From Bdellovibrionales bacterium GWB1_55_8 (GTDB lineage: Bacteria > Bdellovibrionota > UBA1018): DNA of 36,322 nucleotides. This document shows positions 8,398-17,935 of the stretch, piece by piece. The stretch spans positions 4,221 through 40,542 of the forward strand of contig MEPR01000002.1 of NCBI GenBank assembly GCA_001769835.1, in the 5' to 3' direction. The stretch's first letter is position 1. Each line of letters opens with the position of its first letter. The notes beneath the pieces were generated by a model. That model was not told where the DNA came from. It worked only from the letters and a program-made list of their open reading frames with translations, and searched no databases. The position numbers were made by a program, and so were the translations under genes.

Positions 8398-9866
8398 GTC
8401 TGCCTCCTTCCGCGCTCATAGGCAGCGCCAACGGAAAACAGCATTTCCTCACTGAGAGACGGCCCCATCAGCTGGAGCCCTACGGGAAGGCCGTCCTCCC
8501 CGTCACCGCAAGGGACACTCATTGCCGGAAGACCGGCAAGATTGGCCGGAATCGTCAGAAGATCGTTCAGGTAAAGCGTCAGAGGGTCACCGGCTTTTTC
8601 GCCGATCCGGAAAGCGGTGGTGGGCGCCACGGGTCCCGCAATCAGATCCACCTCCTGAAAAGCTCTCTCGAAATCGTGCGCCACCAGTGCGCGCACCTGG
8701 CAGGCTTTGCGATAATACGCATCCTGATATCCGCTCGAGAGCGCGAACGTGCCTAGAATCAGACGCCGCTTCACCTCAGGTCCGAATGCCGCTCTGGCGT
8801 GTTCATAAAAATCCTTGAGCTTCGAGGCCTGAGCGGCTTCGGCTGACCGGTTGCCATATCGAACGCCGTCAAAACGCGCCAGGTTACTGGAAGCCTCGCT
8901 CACGGCAACCAGGTAATAAACCGCGACAGCATGCCGGGAATTCGGCAAAGTCACCGGCACGAGCTTCGCTCCTTGCGCCTCGAACCACTTCAGCGCTTCA
9001 CGTACACGCGTCTCGACACCGGGCGAAAGCTGCGCGGAAAAAAATTCTTCGGGGATTCCAACACGAAGTCCTGCCCAATCAGGTGCACGACGGCAGGCGT
9101 CCACACAGGATGGCTTCTCGATCATCAGCGAGGTGGAGTCCAAGGGATCATGTCCCGCCATCACGTCCATGAGGACTGCGCAATCCTCAACACTCCGTCC
9201 AAGAGGGCCGATCTGATCCAAAGAGGAAGCAAAGGCAATCAGACCAAACCGGCTGACGCGTCCGTAAGTCGGCTTGAGCCCCACCACCCCGCAATAACTT
9301 GCCGGTAAGCGAATGGAACCGCCGGTATCTGAGCCGAGACTTGCCACGCATTGTCCCGCTCGAACCGCCGCAGCCGACCCACCGCTTGAGCCTCCCGGCA
9401 CACGATCGGGGTGGGTGGGGTGTTGAACCGCGCCAAACGCGGAGTTCTCGTTCGAGCCGCCCATCGCGAACTCGTCCATATTGAGCTTGCCGAGCGAAAA
9501 AGCTCCGGCATTTTCCAGACGCTTCACCACCGTCGCGGAATAGGGCGGATGGTAGTTTTCCAGCATGCGGGAAGCACAGGTTGTCCGAACGCCTTCGGTG
9601 ACAAGATTGTCTTTCAGTCCGAGAGGTATGCCGAACAGCGGCAAAATCGCACGCGGAACCTTCTTCTCGGCTTTGAGCACCTGGTCGGCAGCTACCGCAG
9701 CCCGCATGGCATTCTCTTCCGTGAAAGTTATGAATGCGTTCAGCGTTCCTGCCTGGGCCGCTTGAAGATAGGCACGAGTGAGTTCAGAAGGAAGAAACTC
9801 GCCACGATCGAAAGCATCGTGGATTTCGCGAATGGACTGGAATCGAGCGGTATCCAAAGCCTTCAT
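8394..9866 (-). CDS. gatA: Asp/Glu-tRNA(Asn/Gln) amidotransferase subunit A
   Basis: GatA is the amidase-signature subunit that releases ammonia from glutamine for the GatB reaction. The 490-residue protein shows the complete Ser-cisSer-Lys machinery: the catalytic Lys in GIPLGLKDNLVTEG (near residue 88), GGSSGGSAAAVRAG, and the nucleophile region GSDTGGSIRLPASYCG (near 175-190), followed by GLKPTYGRVSRFGL. The C-terminal signature LAGLPAMSVPCG and VGLQLMGP are present. It lies 11 nt after gatC and overlaps gatB, the usual gatCAB order. A GAGAGGG site precedes the ATG. Confidence 0.97.
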   Translation of the reverse strand: MKALDTARFQSIREIHDAFDRGEFLPSELTRAYLQAAQAGTLNAFITFTEENAMRAAVAADQVLKAEKKVPRAILPLFGIPLGLKDNLVTEGVRTTCASRMLENYHPPYSATVVKRLENAGAFSLGKLNMDEFAMGGSNENSAFGAVQHPTHPDRVPGGSSGGSAAAVRAGQCVASLGSDTGGSIRLPASYCGVVGLKPTYGRVSRFGLIAFASSLDQIGPLGRSVEDCAVLMDVMAGHDPLDSTSLMIEKPSCVDACRRAPDWAGLRVGIPEEFFSAQLSPGVETRVREALKWFEAQGAKLVPVTLPNSRHAVAVYYLVAVSEASSNLARFDGVRYGNRSAEAAQASKLKDFYEHARAAFGPEVKRRLILGTFALSSGYQDAYYRKACQVRALVAHDFERAFQEVDLIAGPVAPTTAFRIGEKAGDPLTLYLNDLLTIPANLAGLPAMSVPCGDGEDGLPVGLQLMGPSLSEEMLFSVGAAYERGRRQT

Positions 9867-9877
9867 CGTGATCCCTC

Positions 9878-10201
9878 TCAGACAATCTGCGGGACTTGAA
9901 AAGCCCCTTCATGAATTTCCGGCGCGGCTTCAAGGACTTTCGGGCTTCCGTCAGCCGCATTGCGAGGTTCAACCACCCGATCCGCACGAAAGGCGGGTTC
10001 CCGGCTGGAGTCGGCCGCTTCCCGCGAAGCGTTTGGATAAATCAGGGGTTCAACGTCAGTGACATCGACCGCCTGGATCTGGTCCACATAGCTCAGAATC
10101 TGCTGGAGCTGGCCGGTGAACTGCGTGACCTCCGCTTGCGACAGGCGCAACCTGGCGAGCTCAGCCACACGTCTCGTCAAAGCCTCGCTGATTTCCGCCA
10201 C
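9878..10201 (-). CDS. gatC: Asp/Glu-tRNA(Asn/Gln) amidotransferase subunit C
   Basis: GatC is the small subunit that wraps around GatA and stabilises the GatCAB complex. The 107-residue product matches the family in length and layout: an N-terminal helix with RRVAELARLRLSQAEVTQF, then QLQQILSYVDQIQAVDVTDV, an EPLIYP segment, an acidic/arginine-rich variable loop (REAADSSREPAFRADRV) and a C-terminal AFQVPQIV. Translation starts with GTG, with GGGGAAG 6-7 nt upstream. The gene starts 12 nt after the helicase gene, so it appears to depend on upstream transcription. Confidence 0.93.
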   Translation of the reverse strand: MAEISEALTRRVAELARLRLSQAEVTQFTGQLQQILSYVDQIQAVDVTDVEPLIYPNASREAADSSREPAFRADRVVEPRNAADGSPKVLEAAPEIHEGAFQVPQIV

Positions 10202-10213
10202 GCACTTCCCCTT

Positions 10214-12583
10214 TCAGCTCAGGTAACTGGCCACATAGCGGAAGAGAAATTTCCTCCGCTGCTTACCGGCAAACTCCACCGTGACTTTCCGATCATCCGC
10301 TGACCCTTCCGCCAGCACAATACTGCCTTCGCCGTATTCGGGATGATGGATCCGCCTCCCGATCACGTCGTTTCCTGCTCCAGTTGCGGCGGGCGTCGCA
10401 GGACGCGCCGGTGACCAGCCTCCTGTCTTCGGAGCCGGGATCGAGGAAAAGCTTCGTTGCGTACTCGCGGATGCGCCACCAAACACCTGCGGCGCAAAAT
10501 CACGCATCTCAAGAAAACGTCCGGGGATTTCAACGAAAAAACGGGAGGGTTCCTGATAGTTCACGTTCCCCCAGATCCGACGTACCACCACGTTCGACAG
10601 GAAAAGACGTTCACGAGCCCGCGTCATGCCGACGTAGCAGAGCCGGCGTTCCTCTTCGATATCTTCTTCGGAAGCCTCTTCCCATGCCCGGACCGAAGGA
10701 AAAAGGCCTTCTTCCATTCCAACCAGGAACACAACGGGAAATTCCAAACCCTTCGACGAATGAAGGGTCATCATCTTCACGGAACTGGCCTGGCCTTCCA
10801 TCGAATCGAGATCCGACACCAGGGAGGACTGTTCGATGAACGCGGGCAGCAGCGCGCGTTTTCGTTCTTCTGGCTGCGCTTTTCGTTCCTCTTCGGAAAG
10901 CTGATTGAACTGATCTTCCTCGAATTCCTGAAAAATCGTATCCAACTCCTCCAAGTTCTCGATTCGAGCTTCGGCTTCCTCGGTCCCTTCCTTCCGCAAC
11001 TCGCGAACGTAACCGGTCTCATCAAGGATCAGATGATAGAGCTCAGACAAAAGAAGCTTGGGCTGTTCCTCGGTGATCTTGCGGATAAGCTGGACGAAAG
11101 CACCAATCTTGCGAGCGGTTCCTGCGGAGGTCATTGAAGGATCCAGCGCCGCACGTTCCAGGATCTCCCAGAAGGTGATCGGGCCCTGCGAGGCCATCAT
11201 GACCTCATCGAGCTTCTCGATCGTCGTCTTGCCGATGGCACGCGCGGGAACATTGATGATCCGGCGCAAATTCACGGAGTCCGTCGGGTTCAGGATGACT
11301 TTGAGATAAGAGAGGATGTCCTTGATCTCCTTGCGATCATAGAAACGAAGCCCTCCGACAACCTGGTAAGGGATCTTCTCGCGCCGCAAGACGTCTTCGA
11401 ACTGCCGGCTCTGCGCGTTCGTCCTGTAGAAAATCGCGAAATCCCCGTAGCCGCGCCCCTCATGCGAACCCTGGCGCTTGATTTCCGAAACCACCAGCTC
11501 GGCCTCGGCCCTTTCGTCAGGAAGCTGCGCATGCACGATCGGGAGGCCGTCCTCGTTTTCCGTCCAGAGGGTCTTGTCCTTACGCGTGAGGTTGTTTTTG
11601 ATGACGTGCCCGGCGGCGGCGATGATGGTCTTTGTCGAACGGTAGTTCTGTTCGAGCTTCACGACCTGTGCGCCGGGATAATCCGATTCAAAGTCCAGAA
11701 TGTTCCGGATATCCGCTCCGCGCCATTTGTAAATCGACTGATCCTCATCGCCGACGACGCAGATGTTCTCATGACCGCCAAACTGTTTTTTCGCGAGCAT
11801 GGAGAGGAGCAGGTACTGAGCGCGGTTCGTATCCTGATACTCATCCACGTGAATGTAGCGGAACCGGTCCTGATAGGTTTCCCGCACATCCTCGCAATCC
11901 CGCAGGAGCCGGTAAGTCATGCAGATGATTTCGCCGAAATCGAGGGCGTTATTGACGACAAGATCTTTCTGATATTGATCGTAAACGCGTTTCACCTGCC
12001 GTCCGAAGATATCGTGCGGCGCTGACTCCATCTCTTCCGGCGAGATCGCATCGCACTTCGCGCGGTTGATCGCCGCCTGGATTCCCTTGGGGCTGAACGC
12101 CTTGTCGTCAATCGAAAGCCGCTCCTGCACGCGCTTGATCAGACTCAGCTGATCCGAGTCATCATAAATCACGAAGGGCTTCGTGAATGGTGTGCGCCCG
12201 AGTTCCCGTCTGAGAAGTCGCACGCATACGGAGTGGAACGTGCCGAGTTCAGGGTTACCGAGATACCCTCCCCCACCCTGCCTTGCGGACTCAGCCAGCA
12301 TCCGTGCGACACGCTCGCGCATTTCCCCGGCCGCCTTGTTCGTGAACGTCATCGCAAGAATACGATGCGCCGGCACACCCTGAGCCTCGATCAGGTGGCA
12401 GATGCGGGAGGTGAGCATTTTTGTTTTGCCGGACCCTGCACCGGCGAGAACGATCAAAGGCCCTTCGGTCGCGAGAACCGCTTCCCGTTGCCGGTCATTC
12501 AATCCACGAAGATAACTTCCGTCACCTACCGCTTTTTTCGTAGTGCGTGCCATGCCGGAAGGTGCTGATTCAAAATCGATCAT
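10214..12583 (-). CDS. pcrA: PcrA/UvrD-type superfamily 1 DNA helicase
   Basis: This 789-residue cytoplasmic ATPase is a UvrD/PcrA 3'-5' helicase acting in nucleotide-excision and mismatch repair and in clearing proteins from DNA. All SF1A motifs are visible: Q-motif LNDRQREAV (about residues 28-36), Walker A LAGAGSGKT, FTNKAAGEM (Ia), VDEYQDTN (II), VVGDEDQSIYKWRGAD (III), LEQNYRST (IV), LHSSKGLEFPVVFLVGMEEG (V) and LCYVGMTRAR (VI). The C-terminal Tudor-like domain used for RNA polymerase binding is kept (HPEYGEGSIVLAEG, VEFAGKQRRKFL). The ribosome site before the first ATG is weak; a second in-frame ATG 11 codons later (MARTTKK) is possible. It sits 10 nt behind clc and 12 nt before gatC. 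Confidence 0.95.
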   Translation of the reverse strand: MIDFESAPSGMARTTKKAVGDGSYLRGLNDRQREAVLATEGPLIVLAGAGSGKTKMLTSRICHLIEAQGVPAHRILAMTFTNKAAGEMRERVARMLAESARQGGGGYLGNPELGTFHSVCVRLLRRELGRTPFTKPFVIYDDSDQLSLIKRVQERLSIDDKAFSPKGIQAAINRAKCDAISPEEMESAPHDIFGRQVKRVYDQYQKDLVVNNALDFGEIICMTYRLLRDCEDVRETYQDRFRYIHVDEYQDTNRAQYLLLSMLAKKQFGGHENICVVGDEDQSIYKWRGADIRNILDFESDYPGAQVVKLEQNYRSTKTIIAAAGHVIKNNLTRKDKTLWTENEDGLPIVHAQLPDERAEAELVVSEIKRQGSHEGRGYGDFAIFYRTNAQSRQFEDVLRREKIPYQVVGGLRFYDRKEIKDILSYLKVILNPTDSVNLRRIINVPARAIGKTTIEKLDEVMMASQGPITFWEILERAALDPSMTSAGTARKIGAFVQLIRKITEEQPKLLLSELYHLILDETGYVRELRKEGTEEAEARIENLEELDTIFQEFEEDQFNQLSEEERKAQPEERKRALLPAFIEQSSLVSDLDSMEGQASSVKMMTLHSSKGLEFPVVFLVGMEEGLFPSVRAWEEASEEDIEEERRLCYVGMTRARERLFLSNVVVRRIWGNVNYQEPSRFFVEIPGRFLEMRDFAPQVFGGASASTQRSFSSIPAPKTGGWSPARPATPAATGAGNDVIGRRIHHPEYGEGSIVLAEGSADDRKVTVEFAGKQRRKFLFRYVASYLS

Positions 12584-12593
12584 AAGTCCGTCG

Positions 12594-14348
12594 TTAGTTG
12601 TTTACAGAGTTCCCGGCTGTTCCAGTGAGCAGTGCGCGCCTGGCGAGTTCCCGATCGTATGCAAGACGCACCTGATGCACGAATAAAAGTCCGACAACTT
12701 GTTCATCATCGGTGACCACCGCTACGCAAGGGCTCTCATCGAACTTCCCACTGATGGACGAAAGCTTGTCATCCAGCCGAACGGTGGGAAACTTCAGCCC
12801 CGCGCGATAGAGCAGGTCCTTGGCCTCGATCAGCCGCATCATCATGTCATGAGACAGATCGTGACCTTCAACGTGGCGAGCGGGAGCAAAAACCTCCCCG
12901 GGAGTCTTCTGCTGCGTGTGCCAGGCCTCTTGTATCATGTCCACGGTAAGAACTCCGCGAAAGATACCCTGAAGGCTGACCACCGGAATGAACGGATATC
13001 GCGATTTCAGCAAGCGGGCATGAAGCTCCGAAACCGGCTCATGTTCATGAACGGTTTCGAAATCCACAACCATCGCTTCGCGGATGGGAATGGCGTCAAG
13101 CACGTCGAAAGAGCGGCCATCAATCAGCCTCATCCCACGCGCCTCGAGGTCGCTTGAAATCATTCCTGCAGCCCCGATGAATCGGAAAGTCGCACGAGCC
13201 ACCAACGCCGCCGCAAGTGCCACCAACATCGCCGTCCAGCTATGAGTGAGTTCGAACGCCAGAACACCGGCTGCCAGCGGAGCCCCCAGAATGGCACCCC
13301 ACGCCGCACCTGCTCCGGCAATTCCACCCAAAGCGGTAAAACCCGGAAGACCTTGAAAAACCCAGTGATCCATTGCGATGCCGAAGGTCGCGCCGATGCT
13401 GAAAACCGGCCAGAAAACACCGACGGATCCAAACCCCGCAAGAACGAGCGCGAGAATTCCCACCTGAACCAGAAGCAGCAATGCCAGAGAGCTTCCCGAG
13501 AAAGTGCCCCAAAGAACCTGCTCGAGTATCTTCCAGGGCTGCCCATGAGCCGCGGGAAAGATCATAGCAAGCAATGTGACGAGGCCGCCGGTAACCAGAA
13601 TCCGCATCCAGATCTGTCGCTGAAACAGATCCTCGAGCAACCGGCGGATGGCCGATGTCAGACGAATGAACAGGAGGCCCAAAGGCGAAAACATCAGCGC
13701 GATGGCAAGGATCCCGATCCAGGCGAGCCAGCCGAGTTGCGCGTTTTCCAGCACGGCGCGGAGGCCGGGAAAACCGTTCGGCCCGGACGGAGTACCGATC
13801 CAGCTTGAAACAAGAAAAGCCGCGAGAGCGGCCGCAACCGGTCGCACCGCAGGGCCACCCAAACCGAGTTCGATGGGCACCAGGACAGCGGCGAAGGGCG
13901 CACCGAATGCAGCAGCGATTCCGCCGGCCAAAGCGGACGCGGCGTCAACGCGCCGGCGCTGCTCGGAAAAACGCGAAGTCCGGTCGCGACTCTCGATCCC
14001 AGTAGCTTGAGCGATTTCGGAAGCAGCCCCTTCGGGACCGATGGATCCGCCAAAAAAGGACAGCAACAATGAATTACAACCCCGGATGAACCAGCGAATC
14101 GCCGGGTCCGCGGATCCCATGCCATGAATGTGAGCGAAAAAATCCGCCAGTCCGTTGAAGGCGCGAGGGCCCGGCTTCCGATCCAGAACGAACCTTTGCA
14201 GAAGCATCGCAACTGCGGTCACGCCCAGAATGAGCACCGGGGCCTGAAGGGAAAACCGGGGAAACACCCCTTCCATCCATTGGGTGAGGCGCGAAATCAG
14301 CGCAATGACCACTGCCGCAACGGTACCAAGGAAGATAGGTCGTAGCAT
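12594..14348 (-). CDS. ClC-family chloride channel/antiporter with CBS domains
   Basis: This 584-residue inner-membrane protein has the ClC fold: about ten hydrophobic stretches in residues 1-400, the second ClC signature as GGSIGPEGAASEIAQ (about 97-111; usual GxEGP, with the gating glutamate kept) and the third as GVFWPVFSIGATFG. A C-terminal cytoplasmic pair of CBS domains follows (from about residue 415: IPIREAMVVDFETVHEHEPV, then a second ending in DDEQVVGLLFVHQV). The first signature, GSGIP in helix D, which supplies the central chloride-binding serine, is not recognisable; the N-terminal part is short and diverged. ClC proteins either conduct chloride or exchange it for protons; which applies is unclear. 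GGAGAA precedes the ATG, and the gene lies 14 nt after glmS. Confidence 0.88.
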   Translation of the reverse strand: MLRPIFLGTVAAVVIALISRLTQWMEGVFPRFSLQAPVLILGVTAVAMLLQRFVLDRKPGPRAFNGLADFFAHIHGMGSADPAIRWFIRGCNSLLLSFFGGSIGPEGAASEIAQATGIESRDRTSRFSEQRRRVDAASALAGGIAAAFGAPFAAVLVPIELGLGGPAVRPVAAALAAFLVSSWIGTPSGPNGFPGLRAVLENAQLGWLAWIGILAIALMFSPLGLLFIRLTSAIRRLLEDLFQRQIWMRILVTGGLVTLLAMIFPAAHGQPWKILEQVLWGTFSGSSLALLLLVQVGILALVLAGFGSVGVFWPVFSIGATFGIAMDHWVFQGLPGFTALGGIAGAGAAWGAILGAPLAAGVLAFELTHSWTAMLVALAAALVARATFRFIGAAGMISSDLEARGMRLIDGRSFDVLDAIPIREAMVVDFETVHEHEPVSELHARLLKSRYPFIPVVSLQGIFRGVLTVDMIQEAWHTQQKTPGEVFAPARHVEGHDLSHDMMMRLIEAKDLLYRAGLKFPTVRLDDKLSSISGKFDESPCVAVVTDDEQVVGLLFVHQVRLAYDRELARRALLTGTAGNSVNN

Positions 14349-14362
14349 TTCGCGCGATTCTC

Positions 14363-16243
14363 CTACTCGACCGTCACGCTCTTGGCGAGGTTTCTGGGTT
14401 TATCCACGTCGGTGCCCTTCAAAAGCGCCAGCTCATAGCTGAGCAGCTGGACGACCGGACTCAGCGCGAAGGGCAACAGGCTCTCGTCGATGTTTTCCGA
14501 GGGAAGCTCAACCCAATGATCACAGAGTTTTTTCAGCTCGAGATCCGAGGAATTTCCCACTCCCAGAATCACGGCGCCGCGCGCTTTCACTTCCTGCAAA
14601 TTCGAAACAGTTTTGTCGCGCCAGGAATCCTTCGGCGAGAGCACGACCACCACCATGTCCTTGTCGATCATCGCGATCGGACCATGCTTGAGCTCACCCG
14701 CGGCGTACCCCTCGGCGTGAACGTAGGCGATCTCCTTCAGTTTGAGCGCGCCCTCAAGAGCAAGCGGATAGGAATAACCTCGTCCGATGAAAAAGAACCC
14801 GCGGGCATGGATCAGGGCTTTGGCCGCTGACCGGATGGAAGACACCACAGTCGATTCAGCGCCCAGGTAATCCGCCAGCAGGTGCGGCAAACGCACGAGC
14901 TGCTCAAAGAGTTCGGCGCTTTCCTTCTTGGCAGACGGCTCGTTTGAACGCCGTGTTTTCAGATAGCCCGCGAACACAAAAAGACTCAGCATCTGCGTAA
15001 GGAACGTCTTTGTGGCCGCAACCCCGATTTCAGGACCAGCGGCCGTAAAGAAGGTGGCGTCGGCCTCACGGCAGATCGAGCTGCCGCGGACGTTCGTGAT
15101 GCCGATCGTGGCAATCCCTTTTTTTCTGGCTTCCCGGATAACAGCAAGGGTGTCCGCGGTTTCACCGGACTGAGAAATCCCCAGGAGCACAGTATTTTTT
15201 CCCAGCACCGGATCCCGATACCGGTACTCACTCGCGAGTTCGACGTTCACGGGAATCCGCGCCAGGCGCTCGAGCCAGTACTTGCCGACGCTTGCCGCGT
15301 GCCAGGAGGTACCGCACGCCACCATCGTGATTTCCGCGGCGTCCTCCAGGATGGAGACCCCGGGTTGCTCAGCGAGCAGGAAGGGTTCAGCGCTTTTGCG
15401 GTCCACCAGCGCGTTCAGCGTATCGATCAACGCCGCCGGCTGCTCGTGAATTTCCTTCAGCATGTAATGAGCGTAGCCCTGTTTGTCCAACCGCTCCGCG
15501 GACCAGTCCAGACGTGTCTCAGGCCGTTCGACCTCGCGCCCGCTGGCTAGATCAAAAAACCTGAGCCCGCTCTCGGTCGCCACGACCACATCGCCGTGCT
15601 CCAGGAAAACCACATCCCGATTGATCTCGATCAGAGGCTGCGCATCGCTCGCAAGTATGGCTCCGCCCTGGGGATCCCGGGCGGCCACCAGCGGTGACCC
15701 GTTCCTCACACCCACGATGATCCCCGGCTCGCGCTCGGAGATCACAACCACACTGGACTGACCCTCAAGACATGAGAAACTCTTCCGCACAGCAGAAACC
15801 AGATCGCTTCCGCGCTCCATCTCCTCGAGCACGAGGAAACCGAAGAGTTCGCTGTCGGTCTCCGAGGCCGGAGCATGTCCGCGCGATATCAGGTCGTTCC
15901 GGATCGACTGAAAGTTCTCGATGATTCCGTTGTGAACCAGAACCACATGCCCTGTGCGATGCGGATGAGCGTTTTGCGTGGTGGGTTTTCCATGAGTGGC
16001 CCAACGCGTATGGCCGATTCCGCAACGTACCTCATGAAATCCCGGGGAGCGCCCCCGCGCCTCGCCGCTCAGAATCTTCTCGACGTTTTCGAGCTTTCCT
16101 TCGGATTTCCGGATCTCAATGCCCTTGTTCCCGAAAAGCGCTACGCCTGCGGAATCATAGCCACGGTATTCAAGTCGCCGCAGGCCCGAGACCAGCACGT
16201 CCACAGCGGAACGGGTTCCTACATATCCAACAATCCCGCACAT
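14363..16243 (-). CDS. glmS: Glutamine-fructose-6-phosphate aminotransferase GlmS
   Basis: GlmS makes glucosamine-6-phosphate from fructose-6-phosphate and glutamine, the first committed step to UDP-GlcNAc for peptidoglycan and LPS. I place the start at the ATG ending at 16243, because the mature enzyme must begin Met-Cys: MCGIVGYVGTRSAVDVLVSG, with Cys2 as the N-terminal glutaminase nucleophile. The open frame continues 52 codons upstream, but that part is glmU sequence in another phase. AAAGGGAAAA precedes this ATG, and the glmU stop and glmS start share one base (TGATG). The 626-residue product shows RLEYRGYDSAG, GHTRWATHGKPT, two SIS domains (ISQSGETADTL, GRGYSYPLALEGALKLKE) and the C-terminal DVDKPRNLAKSVTVE. 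No ribozyme leader is possible at this internal position. Confidence 0.97.
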   Translation of the reverse strand: MCGIVGYVGTRSAVDVLVSGLRRLEYRGYDSAGVALFGNKGIEIRKSEGKLENVEKILSGEARGRSPGFHEVRCGIGHTRWATHGKPTTQNAHPHRTGHVVLVHNGIIENFQSIRNDLISRGHAPASETDSELFGFLVLEEMERGSDLVSAVRKSFSCLEGQSSVVVISEREPGIIVGVRNGSPLVAARDPQGGAILASDAQPLIEINRDVVFLEHGDVVVATESGLRFFDLASGREVERPETRLDWSAERLDKQGYAHYMLKEIHEQPAALIDTLNALVDRKSAEPFLLAEQPGVSILEDAAEITMVACGTSWHAASVGKYWLERLARIPVNVELASEYRYRDPVLGKNTVLLGISQSGETADTLAVIREARKKGIATIGITNVRGSSICREADATFFTAAGPEIGVAATKTFLTQMLSLFVFAGYLKTRRSNEPSAKKESAELFEQLVRLPHLLADYLGAESTVVSSIRSAAKALIHARGFFFIGRGYSYPLALEGALKLKEIAYVHAEGYAAGELKHGPIAMIDKDMVVVVLSPKDSWRDKTVSNLQEVKARGAVILGVGNSSDLELKKLCDHWVELPSENIDESLLPFALSPVVQLLSYELALLKGTDVDKPRNLAKSVTVE

Positions 16244-17691
16244 CAGCTTTTCCCTTTCAGCTTGCGCGCGTAACCGGGCTTGTTCACCTGCCTGGAACGC
16301 GCGATGGCCAGTGCTTCGGGCTCGACATCTTCGGTAATGGTGGAACCTGAAGCCACGTAGGCCCCATCTCCGATCCGAACCGGGGCGATCGTCTGGCAAT
16401 CACTCCCAAGAAACACATTATCGCCGATCACGGTCCGGTGCTTTCGTTGGCCGTCGATCACGCGGCCATCGAAGTTGCAGGTGACGAAGCCACAGCCGAT
16501 GTTCACGTCTTTTCCGACCGTCGCATCGCCCAGATAAGAAAGATGGGCCACACTCGTGCGGTCCCCGATCACGGACTTTTTCAGCTCAACAAAATTCCCT
16601 ATTTTTGCTTTCTCACCCACGACCGATTCAGGCCTGAGATGCGCGTAAGGTCCCACCTGCGCTCCGTCACCGATGCGGGAGGACTGGGCGATGGTTCCCG
16701 CTTTCACGTTCGCGCCTGCCCCCACTTCCACGTCTTCCAGGACAACCCTAGGACCGATCACCGCTCCACGTCCGATTTTCGTGCTCCCAGAAAGAATCGC
16801 TCCGGGATGAACAACAACGCCTTCGTCGAATTCAACCGTAAGATCCACCCAAGTGGTCGAAGGGTCGATGAAACGCACCCCGCGAAGCGCCGATGCACGC
16901 ACGCAGCGCTGATTCAAAATCCGTCCGGCTTGCGCCAGCTCCCAAGGATCGTTTACTCCGCGCAGATCCTCCTCATGACTCCAACGCAGGACATCCGTCT
17001 TTTTGCCCGACCTCGCCGCCTGTGCGATCAGATCCGTGAGGTAGTACTCGCCTTGAGCATTCTTATTTGAAAGCCGCTGCAATCCGGCCTTCAGGAACGC
17101 GGCCTTGAATGAATAAATCGAGGCGCCCACCTCCCGGATGAGCTTCTCGCGAGCGGAGGCATCCTTCTCCTCCACTATCCGAAGAACCGAACCCTGCTTA
17201 CCTCTTCGGACGATTCGGCCATAGCCGGTTGGATCCGTGAGTTCGCAGGTGAGCAGCCGGACAGCCTCATTTCGGGCGAGCGGCGCGAACATCTGCTGAA
17301 CGAGGGAAGCTGGAATCAATGGCAGGTCGCCAGGAAGCACGAGGACGGTGGACTGCGTGCGCGTCATTCGAGATCCCCATTGGGAATCCATCGCACATCG
17401 GGCGGCATGTCCGGTTCCTTTTTGTTCAGGCTGATGGACGAAAGTGAGGTCCGCCTTTGCAAACCTCGGATCAGCGAGAACCCGGCTCTCGACCTGTTCC
17501 CGTCCGTGACCCACGACGATGCAGACCGGCGCCGTCGGCGCAGACTCCAGAACACCACTGAGAACGTGAAAAATCAGCGGTTCTCCGCCTATTTCATGTA
17601 AAACTTTAGGCAGCTCCGAGCGCATACGTTTGCCCAGCCCTGCCGCCAAAATCATGACTCCCGAGGGGGTCTTCGAATGGGTAACTAACAT
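16243..17691 (-). CDS. glmU: Bifunctional GlcNAc-1-P uridyltransferase/GlcN-1-P acetyltransferase GlmU
   Basis: GlmU performs the last two steps of UDP-GlcNAc synthesis. The N-terminal nucleotidyltransferase has the loop LAAGLGKRMRSELPKVLHEI (about residues 15-34), QKGTGHAARCA and LVLPGDLPLI. The C-terminal half is a left-handed beta helix with hexapeptide repeats (IGRGAVIGPRVVLEDVEVGA, then IGNFVELKKSVIGDRT) and the acetyltransferase signature region HLSYLGDATVGKDVNIGCG, with the catalytic His in HLSYLGD. The end, RQVNKPGYARKLKGK, is typical. At 482 residues it is slightly longer than the E. coli enzyme. It opens the long leftward gene run and lies directly before glmS, so both UDP-GlcNAc enzymes are co-expressed. 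The ribosome site before the first ATG is weak. Confidence 0.96.
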   Translation of the reverse strand: MLVTHSKTPSGVMILAAGLGKRMRSELPKVLHEIGGEPLIFHVLSGVLESAPTAPVCIVVGHGREQVESRVLADPRFAKADLTFVHQPEQKGTGHAARCAMDSQWGSRMTRTQSTVLVLPGDLPLIPASLVQQMFAPLARNEAVRLLTCELTDPTGYGRIVRRGKQGSVLRIVEEKDASAREKLIREVGASIYSFKAAFLKAGLQRLSNKNAQGEYYLTDLIAQAARSGKKTDVLRWSHEEDLRGVNDPWELAQAGRILNQRCVRASALRGVRFIDPSTTWVDLTVEFDEGVVVHPGAILSGSTKIGRGAVIGPRVVLEDVEVGAGANVKAGTIAQSSRIGDGAQVGPYAHLRPESVVGEKAKIGNFVELKKSVIGDRTSVAHLSYLGDATVGKDVNIGCGFVTCNFDGRVIDGQRKHRTVIGDNVFLGSDCQTIAPVRIGDGAYVASGSTITEDVEPEALAIARSRQVNKPGYARKLKGKS

Positions 17692-17800
17692 GTGCTTTTG
17701 GGGTTACAGGAACACGACTTTTCACGTCAAGCGAATCATGACTTTACGACTAGGAAACAAGCGTGCGTAGTTCCTGAAACTGCTTGGAAATCTTGAGAGG

Positions 17801-17808
17801 CCCCCCCC
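17801..17808. repeat. Run of eight C (intergenic)
   Basis: A homopolymer of eight C on the plus strand sits in the glmU/dksA intergenic region. Such tracts can vary in length by slippage. Here it could at most alter spacing in the glmU leader or promoter. Confidence 0.8.
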
Positions 17809-17935
17809 GGCGGTTTCCGTTAAAGTTTCCCGAAGAACAGCCGATAAGACTCCTCAAGAATGGGGCTTCTCCCCGCGTGATTTGACTCCTGTAAGAATCT
17901 TCAATTGATCTTCCTTAGAAAACCTTATAAAAACG

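Noticed and set aside
16244-16399. N-terminal extension of GlmS by 52 residues
   Set aside because: The extension is out-of-frame glmU sequence and would block the essential N-terminal Cys2 of GlmS; the ATG ending at 16243 has its own ribosome site.
17761-17774. Possible sigma54 promoter for glmU (GG-N10-GC on the minus strand)
   Set aside because: Only the minimal GG/GC spacing is met (reads AGGAAC then ACGCTT); such matches are expected by chance in a region of this length.
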